Assembly: GCF_900142915.1 (NCBI RefSeq)
Contig: NZ_FRCM01000010.1
Location: 62,001-126,000, forward strand
Length of the DNA stretch: 64,000 nt
Origin: Mucilaginibacter sp. OK098
GTDB taxonomy: Bacteria; Bacteroidota; Bacteroidia; Sphingobacteriales; Sphingobacteriaceae
Direction of reading: 5' to 3'
The notes under the pieces: model-generated
Seen by the model: only the letters and a program-made list of their open reading frames with translations
Told to the model about the DNA's origin: nothing
Database searches by the model: none
Made by a program: the position numbers and the translations under genes
Part shown: piece by piece, positions 6,734 through 16,004 of the stretch
Layout: each line of letters begins with the position of its first letter
Position numbering within the stretch: the first letter of the stretch is position 1

Positions 6734-8454
6734 TATTTATAGTTAATAAATATATCTTTTGTTTTACAGGCATTGACATCTGCTATCCAGTAAGCATCTT
6801 TTTCAAAAAAGCCGAGATTTTTATAATGATCTTTTACAATTTGATTTTTGGCGGTTGGCAGGTATTCGCCTTTTAAATATTTGAAGTCTTTTGCTTTGGC
6901 AAAGTTTATCAAAGTGTTCAATACAAAGTTTTCCATTCCTCTTTTCAGCACCCGGCAGCTCATTAACCAGGTATCAATAAATAAAGTATCCGCACTTTCC
7001 TTTTCCAGGATCACTGCGCAGATCAACCCGTTATCGCCAAATTTATCTTCCAGGGTAAATGAAAAAGTAAAAGTACCGGGTGAATCAGTAAGCTTTTCAA
7101 GCGCTGCTTCTGTATAGCGGATGGTACGTAAATTAAACTGGTTTGATCGCTGTGAAAGCTGTGCAACCCTCGGGATGTTAAACTTGTTGAAAGGTTCCAC
7201 TATAGAAACCATGTTTAGGCTTTTTAAAAAATCATTTTCATTAACAAAGCTTTGCTGGTCAGTAATTCGTTTGGCCGCTGTTTGGTAATGTTTTGTTCTT
7301 TCGGCATCTTGATTGGTAAATGATGCGGTTTCAAACAGGTTTAAGGAGTATAAATATTCAAGATAATCAGCAGGGTCTTCCGGCAATTCGGGAATAGTTA
7401 TCTCAGGAATGTGCTCCCGTACCATGTTTCGTTCAAACGGATTATCATCTAAAAAAACCATAGAATCAAATCCAATGTTCAGTGTGTTTTGAATTTCCCG
7501 CAGGTTATCAACCTTGTTTTCCCAGTTTGCTGTAAAAACGGCTATGTCCTCCAGCTTCAAAACCATATCGGGATGTTTTTCAAAAGCTTCTTTAGCAACT
7601 GATTCGGTGTTTTTGCTACAAACAGCGAGGATGATCCCCCTGTTTTTCAATTTTTTGAGCCAATGCTGAAATTCGGTAAATGTCTTTCCTATACCCAGGC
7701 TGCCGAGTTGGATCTGCTCTAATCCATCATCGCCAATTATGCCGCCCCAAATGGTATTGTCAAGATCGAACACCAGGCACTTTTTAATTTTGCCATACAT
7801 GGCCGCAATAAGCGCAGTTGTGCCGGCGGCTACTTGTGGCAAAATGTCAATACTTAAAACCATATCTGTACTTATATACACAGATGGGTGGAAAAGGGTT
7901 GCTTTGCCAAATTGATTTTGGATAGCGGAAAGATCACAAATGGAAAAACCGGGTTGGTTTGCCGCATATAGCATCAGTTCGTAATTGAGCTTACGGGTTT
8001 GAAACAAGAATGAGGACGGTGTTTTATTGGCGTAGCTGCCAAATACGGAATCGTTTATTTCGGTGTAATTATAATAAATTATTCTGCAATTTAAGCTGGC
8101 ACTTATAGTAGTGTTCAGGCTGGCAATCAGCTCCAGTTGCTGATTGGCGAGGGTCTCGTATGCCTCCGGACTTAACTTATTATATTTTTGGAGAAGTTTA
8201 TGCGACGATTGAAACAGGATAACGATTTCCGGTTTAAATTCATAAAGCGCGGAAGCAGGGTCAAATACTTGTCGCTCAATTTGGTTAAAGTCAGCTTCCC
8301 AAATTTGCAGATCAAACCCAAGATCAAAACCCGTACCTCTTAAAGCAACAGAAAGCAATTGTGTAGCGCTGTCACCAAGCAGCGCCACCTTAACGGGCTT
8401 TAACGCTGAGAAATTATTCTTAAGGTTTTTTTTCAGCTGCGAGAGGGTCTTCAT
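6733..8454 (-). CDS. FkbH-like HAD-IIIC protein, probable carrier-loading enzyme
   Basis: This 573-residue protein follows the FkbH plan. The N-terminal domain has LLGDSATQ near residues 25-32. The HAD domain has VFDLDNTIWGG with Asp230 and Asp232, a later SKN block and FLDDNPFER. The C-terminal part resembles a GNAT-like domain. Characterised FkbH proteins take 1,3-bisphosphoglycerate, remove phosphate and load a glyceryl unit on a carrier protein. The downstream ACP gene fits such a partner. This is the likely entry point of the pathway, replacing the adenylating DltA of the Dlt system. Family call strong, exact substrate inferred. Confidence 0.88.
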   Translation of the reverse strand: MKTLSQLKKNLKNNFSALKPVKVALLGDSATQLLSVALRGTGFDLGFDLQIWEADFNQIERQVFDPASALYEFKPEIVILFQSSHKLLQKYNKLSPEAYETLANQQLELIASLNTTISASLNCRIIYYNYTEINDSVFGSYANKTPSSFLFQTRKLNYELMLYAANQPGFSICDLSAIQNQFGKATLFHPSVYISTDMVLSIDILPQVAAGTTALIAAMYGKIKKCLVFDLDNTIWGGIIGDDGLEQIQLGSLGIGKTFTEFQHWLKKLKNRGIILAVCSKNTESVAKEAFEKHPDMVLKLEDIAVFTANWENKVDNLREIQNTLNIGFDSMVFLDDNPFERNMVREHIPEITIPELPEDPADYLEYLYSLNLFETASFTNQDAERTKHYQTAAKRITDQQSFVNENDFLKSLNMVSIVEPFNKFNIPRVAQLSQRSNQFNLRTIRYTEAALEKLTDSPGTFTFSFTLEDKFGDNGLICAVILEKESADTLFIDTWLMSCRVLKRGMENFVLNTLINFAKAKDFKYLKGEYLPTAKNQIVKDHYKNLGFFEKDAYWIADVNACKTKDIFINYK

Positions 8455-8495
8455 GGATATAAATTTATAAATAAATCCATGATAAGCCTTAAACC

Positions 8496-9257
8496 TTATA
8501 CCTGGCCAATATATATTTCAGTTTGATACTGAAAGCTTACCTTGCCGCCTCCATTGTATTTTGAAAAAATGGCCTGCAACAATTCCCTGAACTTTTTCCC
8601 TTCTTCAGAGTTTTGAGGCGGTACATATGATGATGAAAATGCACGGCCCATTAAGCCGTCAAGGTCAAATACCTGTGCATTTTGATAATTAACCTGTTTG
8701 TATTGGCCATTTTTAAAAAAAGCTTTAAAGTCGATATCGGTTATGTTGCGATGGTTTACCTTATTATAATCTACCGAACCGTTTTTGAGCAGATTTTCAT
8801 AAGCGCGTGAAAAGTCATCGGTATCAGTCAGGCGATTGTTCCAGATCAAAGCGGCAGAGCTACCATCTTTCAGGATCCTTTTGAATTCGGCTCGGGTACG
8901 GTCATCATTAAACCAATGGAAAGCTTGCGCACAAACAATCAGGTTAATGCTTTTGTGTGGCAAAGTTGTGGCCTCTGCAATGGCATCAACAGCAGTATAG
9001 TTTTCATAGCTGCCCAGCCATTGTTTGGCGGCCTGTTGCATAGCCAGGTTTGGTTCAATAGCATAAACTATGTAGCCTTTATCAAGCAGTAATTTTGTAA
9101 AAATGCCTGTTCCCGATCCTATGTCTGCAATTATTGATTCTTCAGTTAACCCGCATTCATCTTGCAAAAAATCAATCACCTCATTGGGATAGCCGGGCCG
9201 GTATTTTACATAGTTATCAACCCGTTCTGTAAATCTTTTGGTAGGATCAGATGTCAT
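8496..9257 (-). CDS. Class I SAM-dependent methyltransferase
   Basis: The 253-residue protein shows the SAM motif ADIGSGTG at 44-51, the acidic residue in YAIEPN after strand 2, and QAFHWFN, a block seen in UbiE/Trans-aconitate-type methyltransferases. It is 41 bases upstream of the FkbH-like gene on the same strand, so it may be the first gene of the cluster. It may equally be independent. The substrate cannot be told. Confidence 0.8.
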   Translation of the reverse strand: MTSDPTKRFTERVDNYVKYRPGYPNEVIDFLQDECGLTEESIIADIGSGTGIFTKLLLDKGYIVYAIEPNLAMQQAAKQWLGSYENYTAVDAIAEATTLPHKSINLIVCAQAFHWFNDDRTRAEFKRILKDGSSAALIWNNRLTDTDDFSRAYENLLKNGSVDYNKVNHRNITDIDFKAFFKNGQYKQVNYQNAQVFDLDGLMGRAFSSSYVPPQNSEEGKKFRELLQAIFSKYNGGGKVSFQYQTEIYIGQV

Positions 9258-9397
9258 GTTAAGTTGATTAAGTTAGATTGGGTTGATCGAGTTGGATTAG
9301 GTTAATTAGGTTCTTGAAGTTTTATAAACTTCCTGGTTGGATCAGTTATCATAAACTTATTCAACTTAGTCTAACTTATTCAACTCAATCAACTAAA
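9258..9397. repeat. Low-complexity imperfect inverted repeat
   Basis: The spacer is made of variants of GTTGATTAAGTTAG on the left and CTAACTTATTCAAC on the right. These are imperfect reverse complements of each other. Similar word-repeat spacers flank the cytochrome b5 gene further on. Confidence 0.45.
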
Positions 9398-10264
9398 CTA
9401 CACACTAATAAAAAATGCAGCCTCAAAAACATGACCGGGTTTTAAATGCTGGATGTCTTCTTTTTTGCTGATGTCAACATGTTTATCAACTGTGTCGGCA
9501 CAGCCAAGCCATGGTTCAATGCAAACAAAATCTGCGCCGGGTTTTGCCCACAGGCCCAGGTAATTAAAGTGAGGAAACTCAACCGAAATGGATTGTTCAT
9601 GTTTATCGCTCCTGATGCACACCTCGCGCGATTTAATGTTTTTAAATACCAGCGCATCATCTTTAAACAGGTCCCTGGTTAAATACAACCTGTTTTTTGG
9701 TGCAGCAACAGGATGGGTTTCGCCGTTAAAAAAGCCATCTTTTGATAATAAGTGCGTTACTAATTTTTCTTCGATTTCAAACTCCAGGTAATAGTCTTCA
9801 TACCGCTCATTTGCATTAAAAGGGACTCTGAAAGCCGGGTGTGCGCCAACAGAGAAGTAAATTGTTTTTTTGTCGTGGTTAATGAGCTTGTAAGTTACCC
9901 GCAGCGCATTATCTATCAGCGTATATAAAACCTGGAAATCAAATTTATAAGGATAAACGCGTAAGGTGGTTTCGCTGTTTGGAAGCGAATAAACGGCATG
10001 TACATCATCACTCTCCAACAGCACAAATTCCGATTGCCGGGCAAACCCGTGCCTGCCCATTGGATAGGTATTGCCATCAACCAATAGCTCATCATTTATC
10101 AAACCGCCTACAACCGGGAACAGGTTTGGCGCATGCCAGGGCCAAAAGGCCGGGTCGGCCTGCCAAAGGTGTTCGGTTTGAGTTTCTTTGTTATAAACAG
10201 AAGTAAGCTCCGCTCCCTTTGTGCTTATTTCTACCTTCAGAAAGTCGTTTTCTAATTTGGCCAT
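9398..10264 (-). CDS. Aldose 1-epimerase family protein (LacX/YeaD-like)
   Basis: The 288-residue cytoplasmic protein has a galactose mutarotase-like beta-sandwich. Visible blocks include LFPVVGG near residue 49, GRHGFAR near 69, VGAHPAFRVPF near 146 and a C-terminal CIEPWLG. Members interconvert sugar anomers or bind hexose phosphates. There is no signal peptide. It has its own spacer on both sides and may not belong to an operon. Confidence 0.82.
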   Translation of the reverse strand: MAKLENDFLKVEISTKGAELTSVYNKETQTEHLWQADPAFWPWHAPNLFPVVGGLINDELLVDGNTYPMGRHGFARQSEFVLLESDDVHAVYSLPNSETTLRVYPYKFDFQVLYTLIDNALRVTYKLINHDKKTIYFSVGAHPAFRVPFNANERYEDYYLEFEIEEKLVTHLLSKDGFFNGETHPVAAPKNRLYLTRDLFKDDALVFKNIKSREVCIRSDKHEQSISVEFPHFNYLGLWAKPGADFVCIEPWLGCADTVDKHVDISKKEDIQHLKPGHVFEAAFFISV

Positions 10265-10425
10265 GTGATTGGTGTATTGGTGTTAAAACTTTCTAAATTA
10301 TGAAATTGTTTTTGAAAAGAAAATATGTGAGATGTCCAGCTGAAACTGAATGCACACCATACCACGAGTTCGTTACGCTAAACCTCCCCTAATGACTATT
10401 GCCCAATGACTAATGACTTTTTGCC

Positions 10426-12858
10426 TCAATCGTCATCCTTTTTCTTCTTTTCCAGTATCACAAAAGCGCTGCGTTTGGGGACGGGTAAAATGGCGCTCTC
10501 ACCTTTTACATATTTCCAGATCACCTCGTTCAGATCCAGATCGGGAATTGCATCCTCTTTTGAAAAATTAAAACGCTCAGAACGGATACTGCTTTTGTTA
10601 TCAGCAACGTTGCGTTGTTCCAGGTTAACCTGTGCAGGTTTTATAATGTAAGGCGAAAAATCAGGCTTGCCGGTAAAACATTCATAAAGCGGCAGGGCCG
10701 ATGCATCATACTGGCTCATTGGCGGCAAACCTAATATCAATTCTATAGTACGCAGCACGCCCGATGTAGAATACATGCTGTGGATAGCCTCATTACGTTT
10801 TACGTATGGCCCTGCCACATAAACCGGAGAGCGGTGCGCATCGATGTGATCGGGGCCGTTTTGAGCGTCGTCTTCCAATACAAACACGACAGATTCCTTC
10901 CAGATCGGGCTTTGCGAAAGATGCTCTATAATAAGGCCAACTCCCTGGTCATTATCAGCTACGGCAGCTATGGGAGAGATCGCTCCCTTTTTTTGCCCGC
11001 TGGTATGGTCGTTACTGATCCTGATGGTGTTAAACTGTGGTACGGCATTTATGCTGAGCAGCGAATCAAAATCATGCGCCCAAACTTGCGAACGTTTAAT
11101 GTCGGTTATACTCAGGTCGAACCCCGGCGCCTGTGCACAGAAATGGTCTTTTAGCGATTTAATATTTGGCTTGCCATCGTCAATAAACTCGCCATAAGTA
11201 CGATAGGTTACACCGGCTCTTTTGCAATAATCCCATATATAGCCATCGCGTGGATCACCGGCTTTGCGGGTACCTTCCGAATCATAATTTCCACCGCGAC
11301 CGCCATAGCCGGTTGGCCAGGTTTTTTCAATAAAATCGGTAGCGTAGGCCGCCATGCTCCAGTTATGGCCATCAGCGCTCACTTCGGCATCTACATAAAA
11401 ATTATCCAGCAAAACAAACTCATTGGCAATTGCATGAAGGTTTGGGGTAACCTTAGCGCCAAAAATGCACAGCGAAGTGTCTCCATTGCCTTTTGGCATA
11501 TCACCCAAAACCTGGTCGTAAGTGCGGTTTTCTTTTATAATGTAGAACACATGTTTTATAGGCGATTTCTCACCCCGCTTGCGCGGGATAGGATTGCCGG
11601 CTTCACCGGCAGCAGTAGCTGCAATTTTATTGTTAAAAGGGGTATTGGCATACACCTGTTTGGTATAACCTTTTAGTTGCGCTTCATTTGGCGCATCAAT
11701 AAACGAAAGCGTTCCTTTAAACAACCCGCCAATGTATTGCTCCCTGCTGTTAACAGCACCTTTTTGGTAGCCGCTGTTATCGGTCTTTCTAACCGGCTGC
11801 GGTCCTTTTGGGTTAGCCATTGAGGTAAAGCCTTTACCGTTTGCAACCAGTATTTTACTGCCCAGTGTTTTTACATTGGTAGGGTACCAGCCAACCGGGA
11901 TAAACCCCTGGCTTTTGCTTTCGCCCGGCTTAGTAACGTCAAATACGGCAAGGCAATTGTTATCTGCATTGGCTATATACAATGTTTTCTCATTGGCAGA
12001 TAATGCAAGCCCGTTGCTTGTTGAGCCTGTTAATCGGGTAGGGTAAAGCGAAGTAGAGATCACCTCAACTGTTTTACGGGTAGCGGTGTTTATAACCGAA
12101 ACAGAATTGTCATTCGCGTTAGCAACAAACAACCAGGTACCTTTTTTATTCAGTAATAATTCATTTGGGTGACTGCCGGTTTTTATATTGCTTATTGCCC
12201 CGGTAACCGTACTGTAACAGCTCACTTCTTCACCACCCCAAATGGAGATATACAGCGTTTTTTCATCGGGCGAGAGGATGCAGCTATAGGCCTCGGCTGC
12301 CAGCTTTACCTTTTTTAGGATCTTATGGCTGGCGGGTTCAATTACATATAAGACGCTGTCTTCTTTAGTAACGGTATATAAGCGGGTATTGCTTTTGTTA
12401 AGCGTAATGCCCGTAGTACAGATCTTATTTTTGGGCCACGACTCACCAAGCTTTATGGTATCTGCCGCGCCTATCTTATTGTTTTCAATAGGGTAAACCA
12501 GGATGCGGTTATCATTTCCGCCTGATGCATACAATGTTTTTTCGTCCCTGCTGAAAGCCAGGCCATACCATGATTTTTTGATGATCCTTTCATCCAGCAG
12601 CTTTTCGGTTTTGGGGTCAATCAGTTGGATAGATTGCGTGCTTTGCCCGTTGTTGGTAACCGCCAGTAATTTGCCCGATGCAGATAATTGCATGTTTAAA
12701 GGCAGATCGCCAAGCGGCAATGAGCGGCCAACCGGGCTCAGCTTCCAGCCGTTTGGTAACAGCACCTGGTTGGTGGCTGCTATTTTACCGGGAATTTGGG
12801 CGATGGCTTGTAAACTTATGCTAACTGCAGCAATACAGAGGATCAGTTTTAGTTTCAT
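10426..12858 (-). CDS. YncE-like beta-propeller fused to phosphoesterase domain
   Basis: This 810-residue exported protein has a signal peptide (about 1-21, MKLKLILCIAAVSISLQAIA). A YVTN/YncE-type seven-bladed propeller covers about 40-350 with repeats such as KTLYIANADNNCLAVFD. A phosphoesterase domain of the alkaline-phosphatase superfamily spans about 430-770, beginning FYIIKENRTYDQVLGD and containing EVSADGHNW and VFVLEDDAQNGPDHIDAHR with likely metal ligands. Such fusions are common in Bacteroidota and their substrate is generally unknown. It is monocistronic by position. Confidence 0.85.
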   Translation of the reverse strand: MKLKLILCIAAVSISLQAIAQIPGKIAATNQVLLPNGWKLSPVGRSLPLGDLPLNMQLSASGKLLAVTNNGQSTQSIQLIDPKTEKLLDERIIKKSWYGLAFSRDEKTLYASGGNDNRILVYPIENNKIGAADTIKLGESWPKNKICTTGITLNKSNTRLYTVTKEDSVLYVIEPASHKILKKVKLAAEAYSCILSPDEKTLYISIWGGEEVSCYSTVTGAISNIKTGSHPNELLLNKKGTWLFVANANDNSVSVINTATRKTVEVISTSLYPTRLTGSTSNGLALSANEKTLYIANADNNCLAVFDVTKPGESKSQGFIPVGWYPTNVKTLGSKILVANGKGFTSMANPKGPQPVRKTDNSGYQKGAVNSREQYIGGLFKGTLSFIDAPNEAQLKGYTKQVYANTPFNNKIAATAAGEAGNPIPRKRGEKSPIKHVFYIIKENRTYDQVLGDMPKGNGDTSLCIFGAKVTPNLHAIANEFVLLDNFYVDAEVSADGHNWSMAAYATDFIEKTWPTGYGGRGGNYDSEGTRKAGDPRDGYIWDYCKRAGVTYRTYGEFIDDGKPNIKSLKDHFCAQAPGFDLSITDIKRSQVWAHDFDSLLSINAVPQFNTIRISNDHTSGQKKGAISPIAAVADNDQGVGLIIEHLSQSPIWKESVVFVLEDDAQNGPDHIDAHRSPVYVAGPYVKRNEAIHSMYSTSGVLRTIELILGLPPMSQYDASALPLYECFTGKPDFSPYIIKPAQVNLEQRNVADNKSSIRSERFNFSKEDAIPDLDLNEVIWKYVKGESAILPVPKRSAFVILEKKKKDDD

Positions 12859-13093
12859 GGGATAGAAATTATACCCAAAAATACTGATTGATTTTGAAGG
12901 AAAAGGTGTGTTAACACAAACTTAATGTAACGAATTAGTGGCTGGATTGGATGGGTTTTAGGATTGTTGCTTCATCCGGCCTGTTGGTTACGGCACAGGT
13001 AAGGGTACTAAAGAGAGGATAGTAAGCTGAAAGCTTACTAAATGGCGCACCACGGGTTACGCTGCACTAAACCCGCGGCAGCGGCTGTCAAGC

Positions 13094-13333
13094 TCAATAA
13101 GCCATATTATTTCTGTTAATTATTATCTTGTCAATACAGTTGCCTATTGCCTGCAATACGTGTTCGTCTAAAAAGTCTTCTGTTCGTTGCATCCATTCGC
13201 TGCCCATTTTAAAAAGCATAACTGCTTTGCCATTATCAAACTGAACCTTCCAAACGTGCCATGTTTTGAAGTAAGCACTTGTAATATTTATCAATTGAAT
13301 GGTTCCATCAGGTAGATTGACTTTATGTTTCAT
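13094..13333 (-). CDS. Small hypothetical protein
   Basis: This 79-residue ORF has a balanced protein-like composition: MKHKVNLPDGTIQLINITSA at the start and a helical C-terminus. It contains WHVWKVQFDNGKAVMLFKM, suggestive of a small beta-sheet. I see no signal peptide or known motif. It stands alone. It is probably a real gene of unknown function. Confidence 0.5.
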   Translation of the reverse strand: MKHKVNLPDGTIQLINITSAYFKTWHVWKVQFDNGKAVMLFKMGSEWMQRTEDFLDEHVLQAIGNCIDKIIINRNNMAY

Positions 13334-14214
13334 TTTATATTTACGACATAACCGGGCAATTATTGTAAGGTATTTTTAAATTACAAAAAGCAGACACTTA
13401 CAGAAATAATGTGGGGATAAGGCCCCTGAGGGTATTATTTGGAGTAAAAGGGTCAACATAAACTTAATAGAATCAGTGTGTTCCCGGGGTAAAGCCGGGC
13501 TATTGCATGAGGGCTAAAAGTTTAGTGGCTACCCTCGGTTGGCTATATGTAACTATTTTGTGACAATAACTAATCGGGTAGTCTTGTTCCGTGGAACAGC
13601 GCTAACAACGGGAACAAACGGAACAAAAAAACCGATCTGAAACAGCATGGAACAAGTGGAACAGGCGGAACAACAAAAAAGATCCACCTCCTTTTTGGGA
13701 TGCTCCCGAAGCGCACTTCATTATTCAACATTCCTTATTCTGTGTTCGATATTTTTTAATTATTCCCATTCCTTAAGCTCACAATATATAAATAGCATTA
13801 CAGCAGCACTTATTAATCGCCCTGTTTGAGCTATGACCCATCGGGTCTGCCCCTTTGTAGAATCGCAAATTCATTTTTATTTGCCTCGTAGAGCAATGTC
13901 ATTAAGTTAAGCCGATTAATTGGTTTTTACCCGCTGCCGCTGGACCTTCCCTCTCTTCCGCAAGCGGCAAAGAGGGAAAAGAAAAACTAATAAATCAAAG
14001 TCGTTCCTTACCTCTTTCCACCGCAGGTGAAGAGAGGTCGACGAGCGAAGCAATGTCGGGTGAGTCAACTATGCGCTATGCATTAACGCCAATGCCCGGC
14101 GACTTCACTCATTCGCCACCACCATCACAAAATCCCCCCACCCCTCACAAAAAATAAAGAAATACACTTACATTAGGACCTGATTTATCCCTTACTCAAC
14201 ACTATACCTTAATC
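13334..14214. other. Long spacer with degenerate repeats, no convincing gene
   Basis: No credible gene is visible. Around 13588-13673 the words GGAACA and GGAACAA recur many times. The exact 18-bp dispersed repeat CAATGTCATTAAGTTAAG is at 13894-13911. From 13936 to 14110 there are short inverted words such as TCTTCCGCAAGCGGCAAAGA. The words CGCCAATGC and TGACGCCAATGC link this stretch with the spacer at 22.5-22.7 kb. Confidence 0.5.
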
Positions 14215-14766
14215 ATGGACAGAACCCTTAAGATCTATACCAAAACAGACCACCTTTTTGCAGAATTTATTTTTAGTTACGACCATCCGCGACAAGCCAA
14301 AGCTCATTACACACAATACCGCCGCCTGTATAACGATGATGAAGAAGATGAAAGCAAAGCGGTATATCCCCTTACGGACAGGGACGTGTACCTTCAATTC
14401 AGGCAGTTCGACTCCATAGAGCAGATCAGATCCTTTGATGTTGAAGTAGCGAAAAACGAGCTGGGCCGGGATATGACCGATCCGCGGGGCTACAATTATG
14501 TATATGACCCCACGCCGGTGCTGCTGCGTTATGTGGTTCAAAATCACATCGGCTGTATCGGGATGGTAAATGTGCTGTTCAGTTTTATTGACAATACCAA
14601 GGAAGTGAAGTTTCTTTCGGCCACAAACCCCAGGTATGATTTTGACATCTCATCCAACAGCCTCGAAACCAATGTAGATTGCATAGTAAGAATTCCCTGG
14701 TACACCGACAGGGATGTCAGAGAGATCAGCAGCCATGATTTGAAGCGGCTGGAGCCGTGGTATTAG
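14215..14766 (+). CDS. Hypothetical protein, 183 residues
   Basis: The ORF has no signal peptide or membrane segment and has a natural composition, rich in Asp, Tyr and Arg. It begins MDRTLKIYTKTDHLFAEFIF and ends RDVREISSHDLKRLEPWY. I do not recognise a family. An overlapping minus-strand ORF (14209-14547) looks like a shadow because it has a weaker composition. The tandem repeat cluster starts 9 bases after its stop. Confidence 0.6.
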   Translation: MDRTLKIYTKTDHLFAEFIFSYDHPRQAKAHYTQYRRLYNDDEEDESKAVYPLTDRDVYLQFRQFDSIEQIRSFDVEVAKNELGRDMTDPRGYNYVYDPTPVLLRYVVQNHIGCIGMVNVLFSFIDNTKEVKFLSATNPRYDFDISSNSLETNVDCIVRIPWYTDRDVREISSHDLKRLEPWY

Positions 14767-14774
14767 TCTCCGCC

Positions 14775-14967
14775 CGTCATTGCAAGGAACAGCCTGTCCC
14801 GAACTTGTTTCGGGAAAGCAACCTCCGCGAAGGACAATCAACGGACCTTTATATTGATGGAAACCTTACAGCCGCTGTTTGGAAACCACATAGCTTATTA
14901 CGGCACTACTGGTATAACGCAGAGATTGCTTCGAACCCGGCTGCGAGCAGCCAGGCTCGCAATGACG
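14775..14967 (+). repeat. Inverted-end repeat element, copy 1
   Basis: The unit opens CGTCATTGCAAGG and closes CTCGCAATGACG, so its ends are reverse complements. It is like copies 2 and 3 but has an extra stretch of about 25 bases near its start (14791-14816) containing the hairpin CCCGAACTTGTTTCGGG. The internal GCTGCGAGCAGCCAGGCTCGC is also present in all three. Confidence 0.8.
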
Positions 14968-14990
14968 TGGTGGTGAGGTTTTTCTCCACC

Positions 14991-15158
14991 CGTCATTGCG
15001 AGGAACGAAGCAACCTCCGCGAAGGACAATCAACGAGCCTTTATACTGATGGGACCTTACAGCCGCTGCTCGGTAGCCACATGACTTATTACTATTTTAC
15101 CCGCATAGCTCAGAGATTGCTTCGAACCCGGCTGCGAGCAGCCAGGCTCGCAATGACG
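14991..15158 (+). repeat. Inverted-end repeat element, copy 2
   Basis: This 168-bp unit starts CGTCATTGCGAGGAACGAAG and ends CTCGCAATGACG. It is nearly the same as copy 3 and is separated from copy 1 by only 23 bases. The perfect 12-bp terminal inverted repeats suggest a non-autonomous mobile element. Confidence 0.82.
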
Positions 15159-15180
15159 CGGTAGTGAGGTTTTTCCCTAG

Positions 15181-15349
15181 CGTCATTGCGAGGAACGAAG
15201 CAACCTCCGCGCAGGACAATTAACGAACCTTTATGCTGATGGAAACCTTACAGCCGCTTCTCGGTAGCCACATGACTTATTACTATTTTATCCGCATAGC
15301 TCAGAGGTTGCTTCGAACCCAGCTGCGAGCAGCCAGGCTCGCAATGACG
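15181..15349 (+). repeat. Inverted-end repeat element, copy 3
   Basis: This 169-bp unit has the same ends as copy 2 and only scattered changes inside. It abuts the GIY-YIG gene, whose stop codon lies about 22 bases further on. Confidence 0.82.
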
Positions 15350-15370
15350 TGGTGGGGTTGGTGGTTGTAT

Positions 15371-15676
15371 TTATTCCTCAATTAACTTATCATACAGATC
15401 AATCCATTCCGGATTTAAGGAGTTAACCAATTGAATTTTAGCTTTCCTGTTACCGCCTTTAATTGCTTTTTCCACGGCAATTGCTTCTTCAATACGGGAA
15501 TAGAAACAATAATAGACCAACTTTTCACAGTTGTATTTTGCTGTAAAGCTATTTGGATAAAAGTGAGTTTTATGTTCCCAAACCCTGCCGGTAAGTTCGG
15601 AAGTAACGCCTACGTATAAAACAGTATGCCGCTTATTGGTCATTATGTAAACGCAGCCGCCGTGTGCAAATACCAT
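15371..15676 (-). CDS. GIY-YIG domain nuclease, URI-type
   Basis: The 101-residue protein is a single GIY-YIG domain. GCVYIMTN near residue 7 gives the GIY part and LYVGVT near 20 the YIG part. Arg30 in GRVWEHK and a Glu in EEAIAVEKAIKGGNR fit the catalytic Arg and metal-binding Glu. The length is normal for stand-alone members of this family, whose role in bacteria is mostly unknown. It lies between copies 3 and 4 of the inverted-end repeats, which hints at a link with those elements. Confidence 0.88.
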   Translation of the reverse strand: MVFAHGGCVYIMTNKRHTVLYVGVTSELTGRVWEHKTHFYPNSFTAKYNCEKLVYYCFYSRIEEAIAVEKAIKGGNRKAKIQLVNSLNPEWIDLYDKLIEE

Positions 15677-15747
15677 CCTGCAAAATAAAAATTATTTTTT
15701 AATCAAGCATCTTCTCCCGGTGTGGTGGTGAGATTTTCTCCTCCGCT

Positions 15748-15822
15748 CGTCATGGCGAGGAACGAAGCAAACTCTGCTTAGGACAATCAACGAACCTTTA
15801 TGTTAGTGGAATCTTAAAGCCG
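15748..15822 (+). repeat. Inverted-end repeat element, truncated copy 4
   Basis: The stretch begins CGTCATGGCGAGGAACGAAG and follows copies 1-3 through the GGACAATCAACGAACCTTTA region, then stops before the right half. From about 15830 to 16004 the sequence becomes AT-rich leader for the next gene and no clear promoter could be fixed. Confidence 0.65.
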
Positions 15823-16004
15823 CATAATAATGTAAACCAATAACAGGATTAATCAATTTCACCTGTAAATTTTTTTTAGGACGATACAAGTGAGGGATGC
15901 AAAACGGTACGTAATCAAAAAACTAACAACGTTAGTAATTAATAATTTTTGACTACATTTATAAATATTAATTTTTTATAAATCAGCTAATTACATTAAT
16001 TTAA

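Noticed and set aside
10780..11197. Plus-strand ORFs opposite the phosphoesterase gene
   Set aside because: They are reverse-frame shadows of a long, well-supported gene.
13647..13829. 60-residue plus-strand ORF
   Set aside because: It lies in the GGAACA word repeat, has unlikely composition and no start context.
14209..14547. 112-residue minus-strand ORF
   Set aside because: It overlaps the better 183-residue plus-strand gene and looks like its shadow.
14757..15164. 135-residue plus-strand ORF through the repeats
   Set aside because: It reads through repeat copies 1 and 2 and repeats itself (CNEERSNLREGQST-like stretches), so it is a by-product of the repeat.
14775..15349. CRISPR array
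   Set aside because: Units are about 170 bases with inverted ends and are almost adjacent; there are no short direct repeats with unique spacers and no cas genes.
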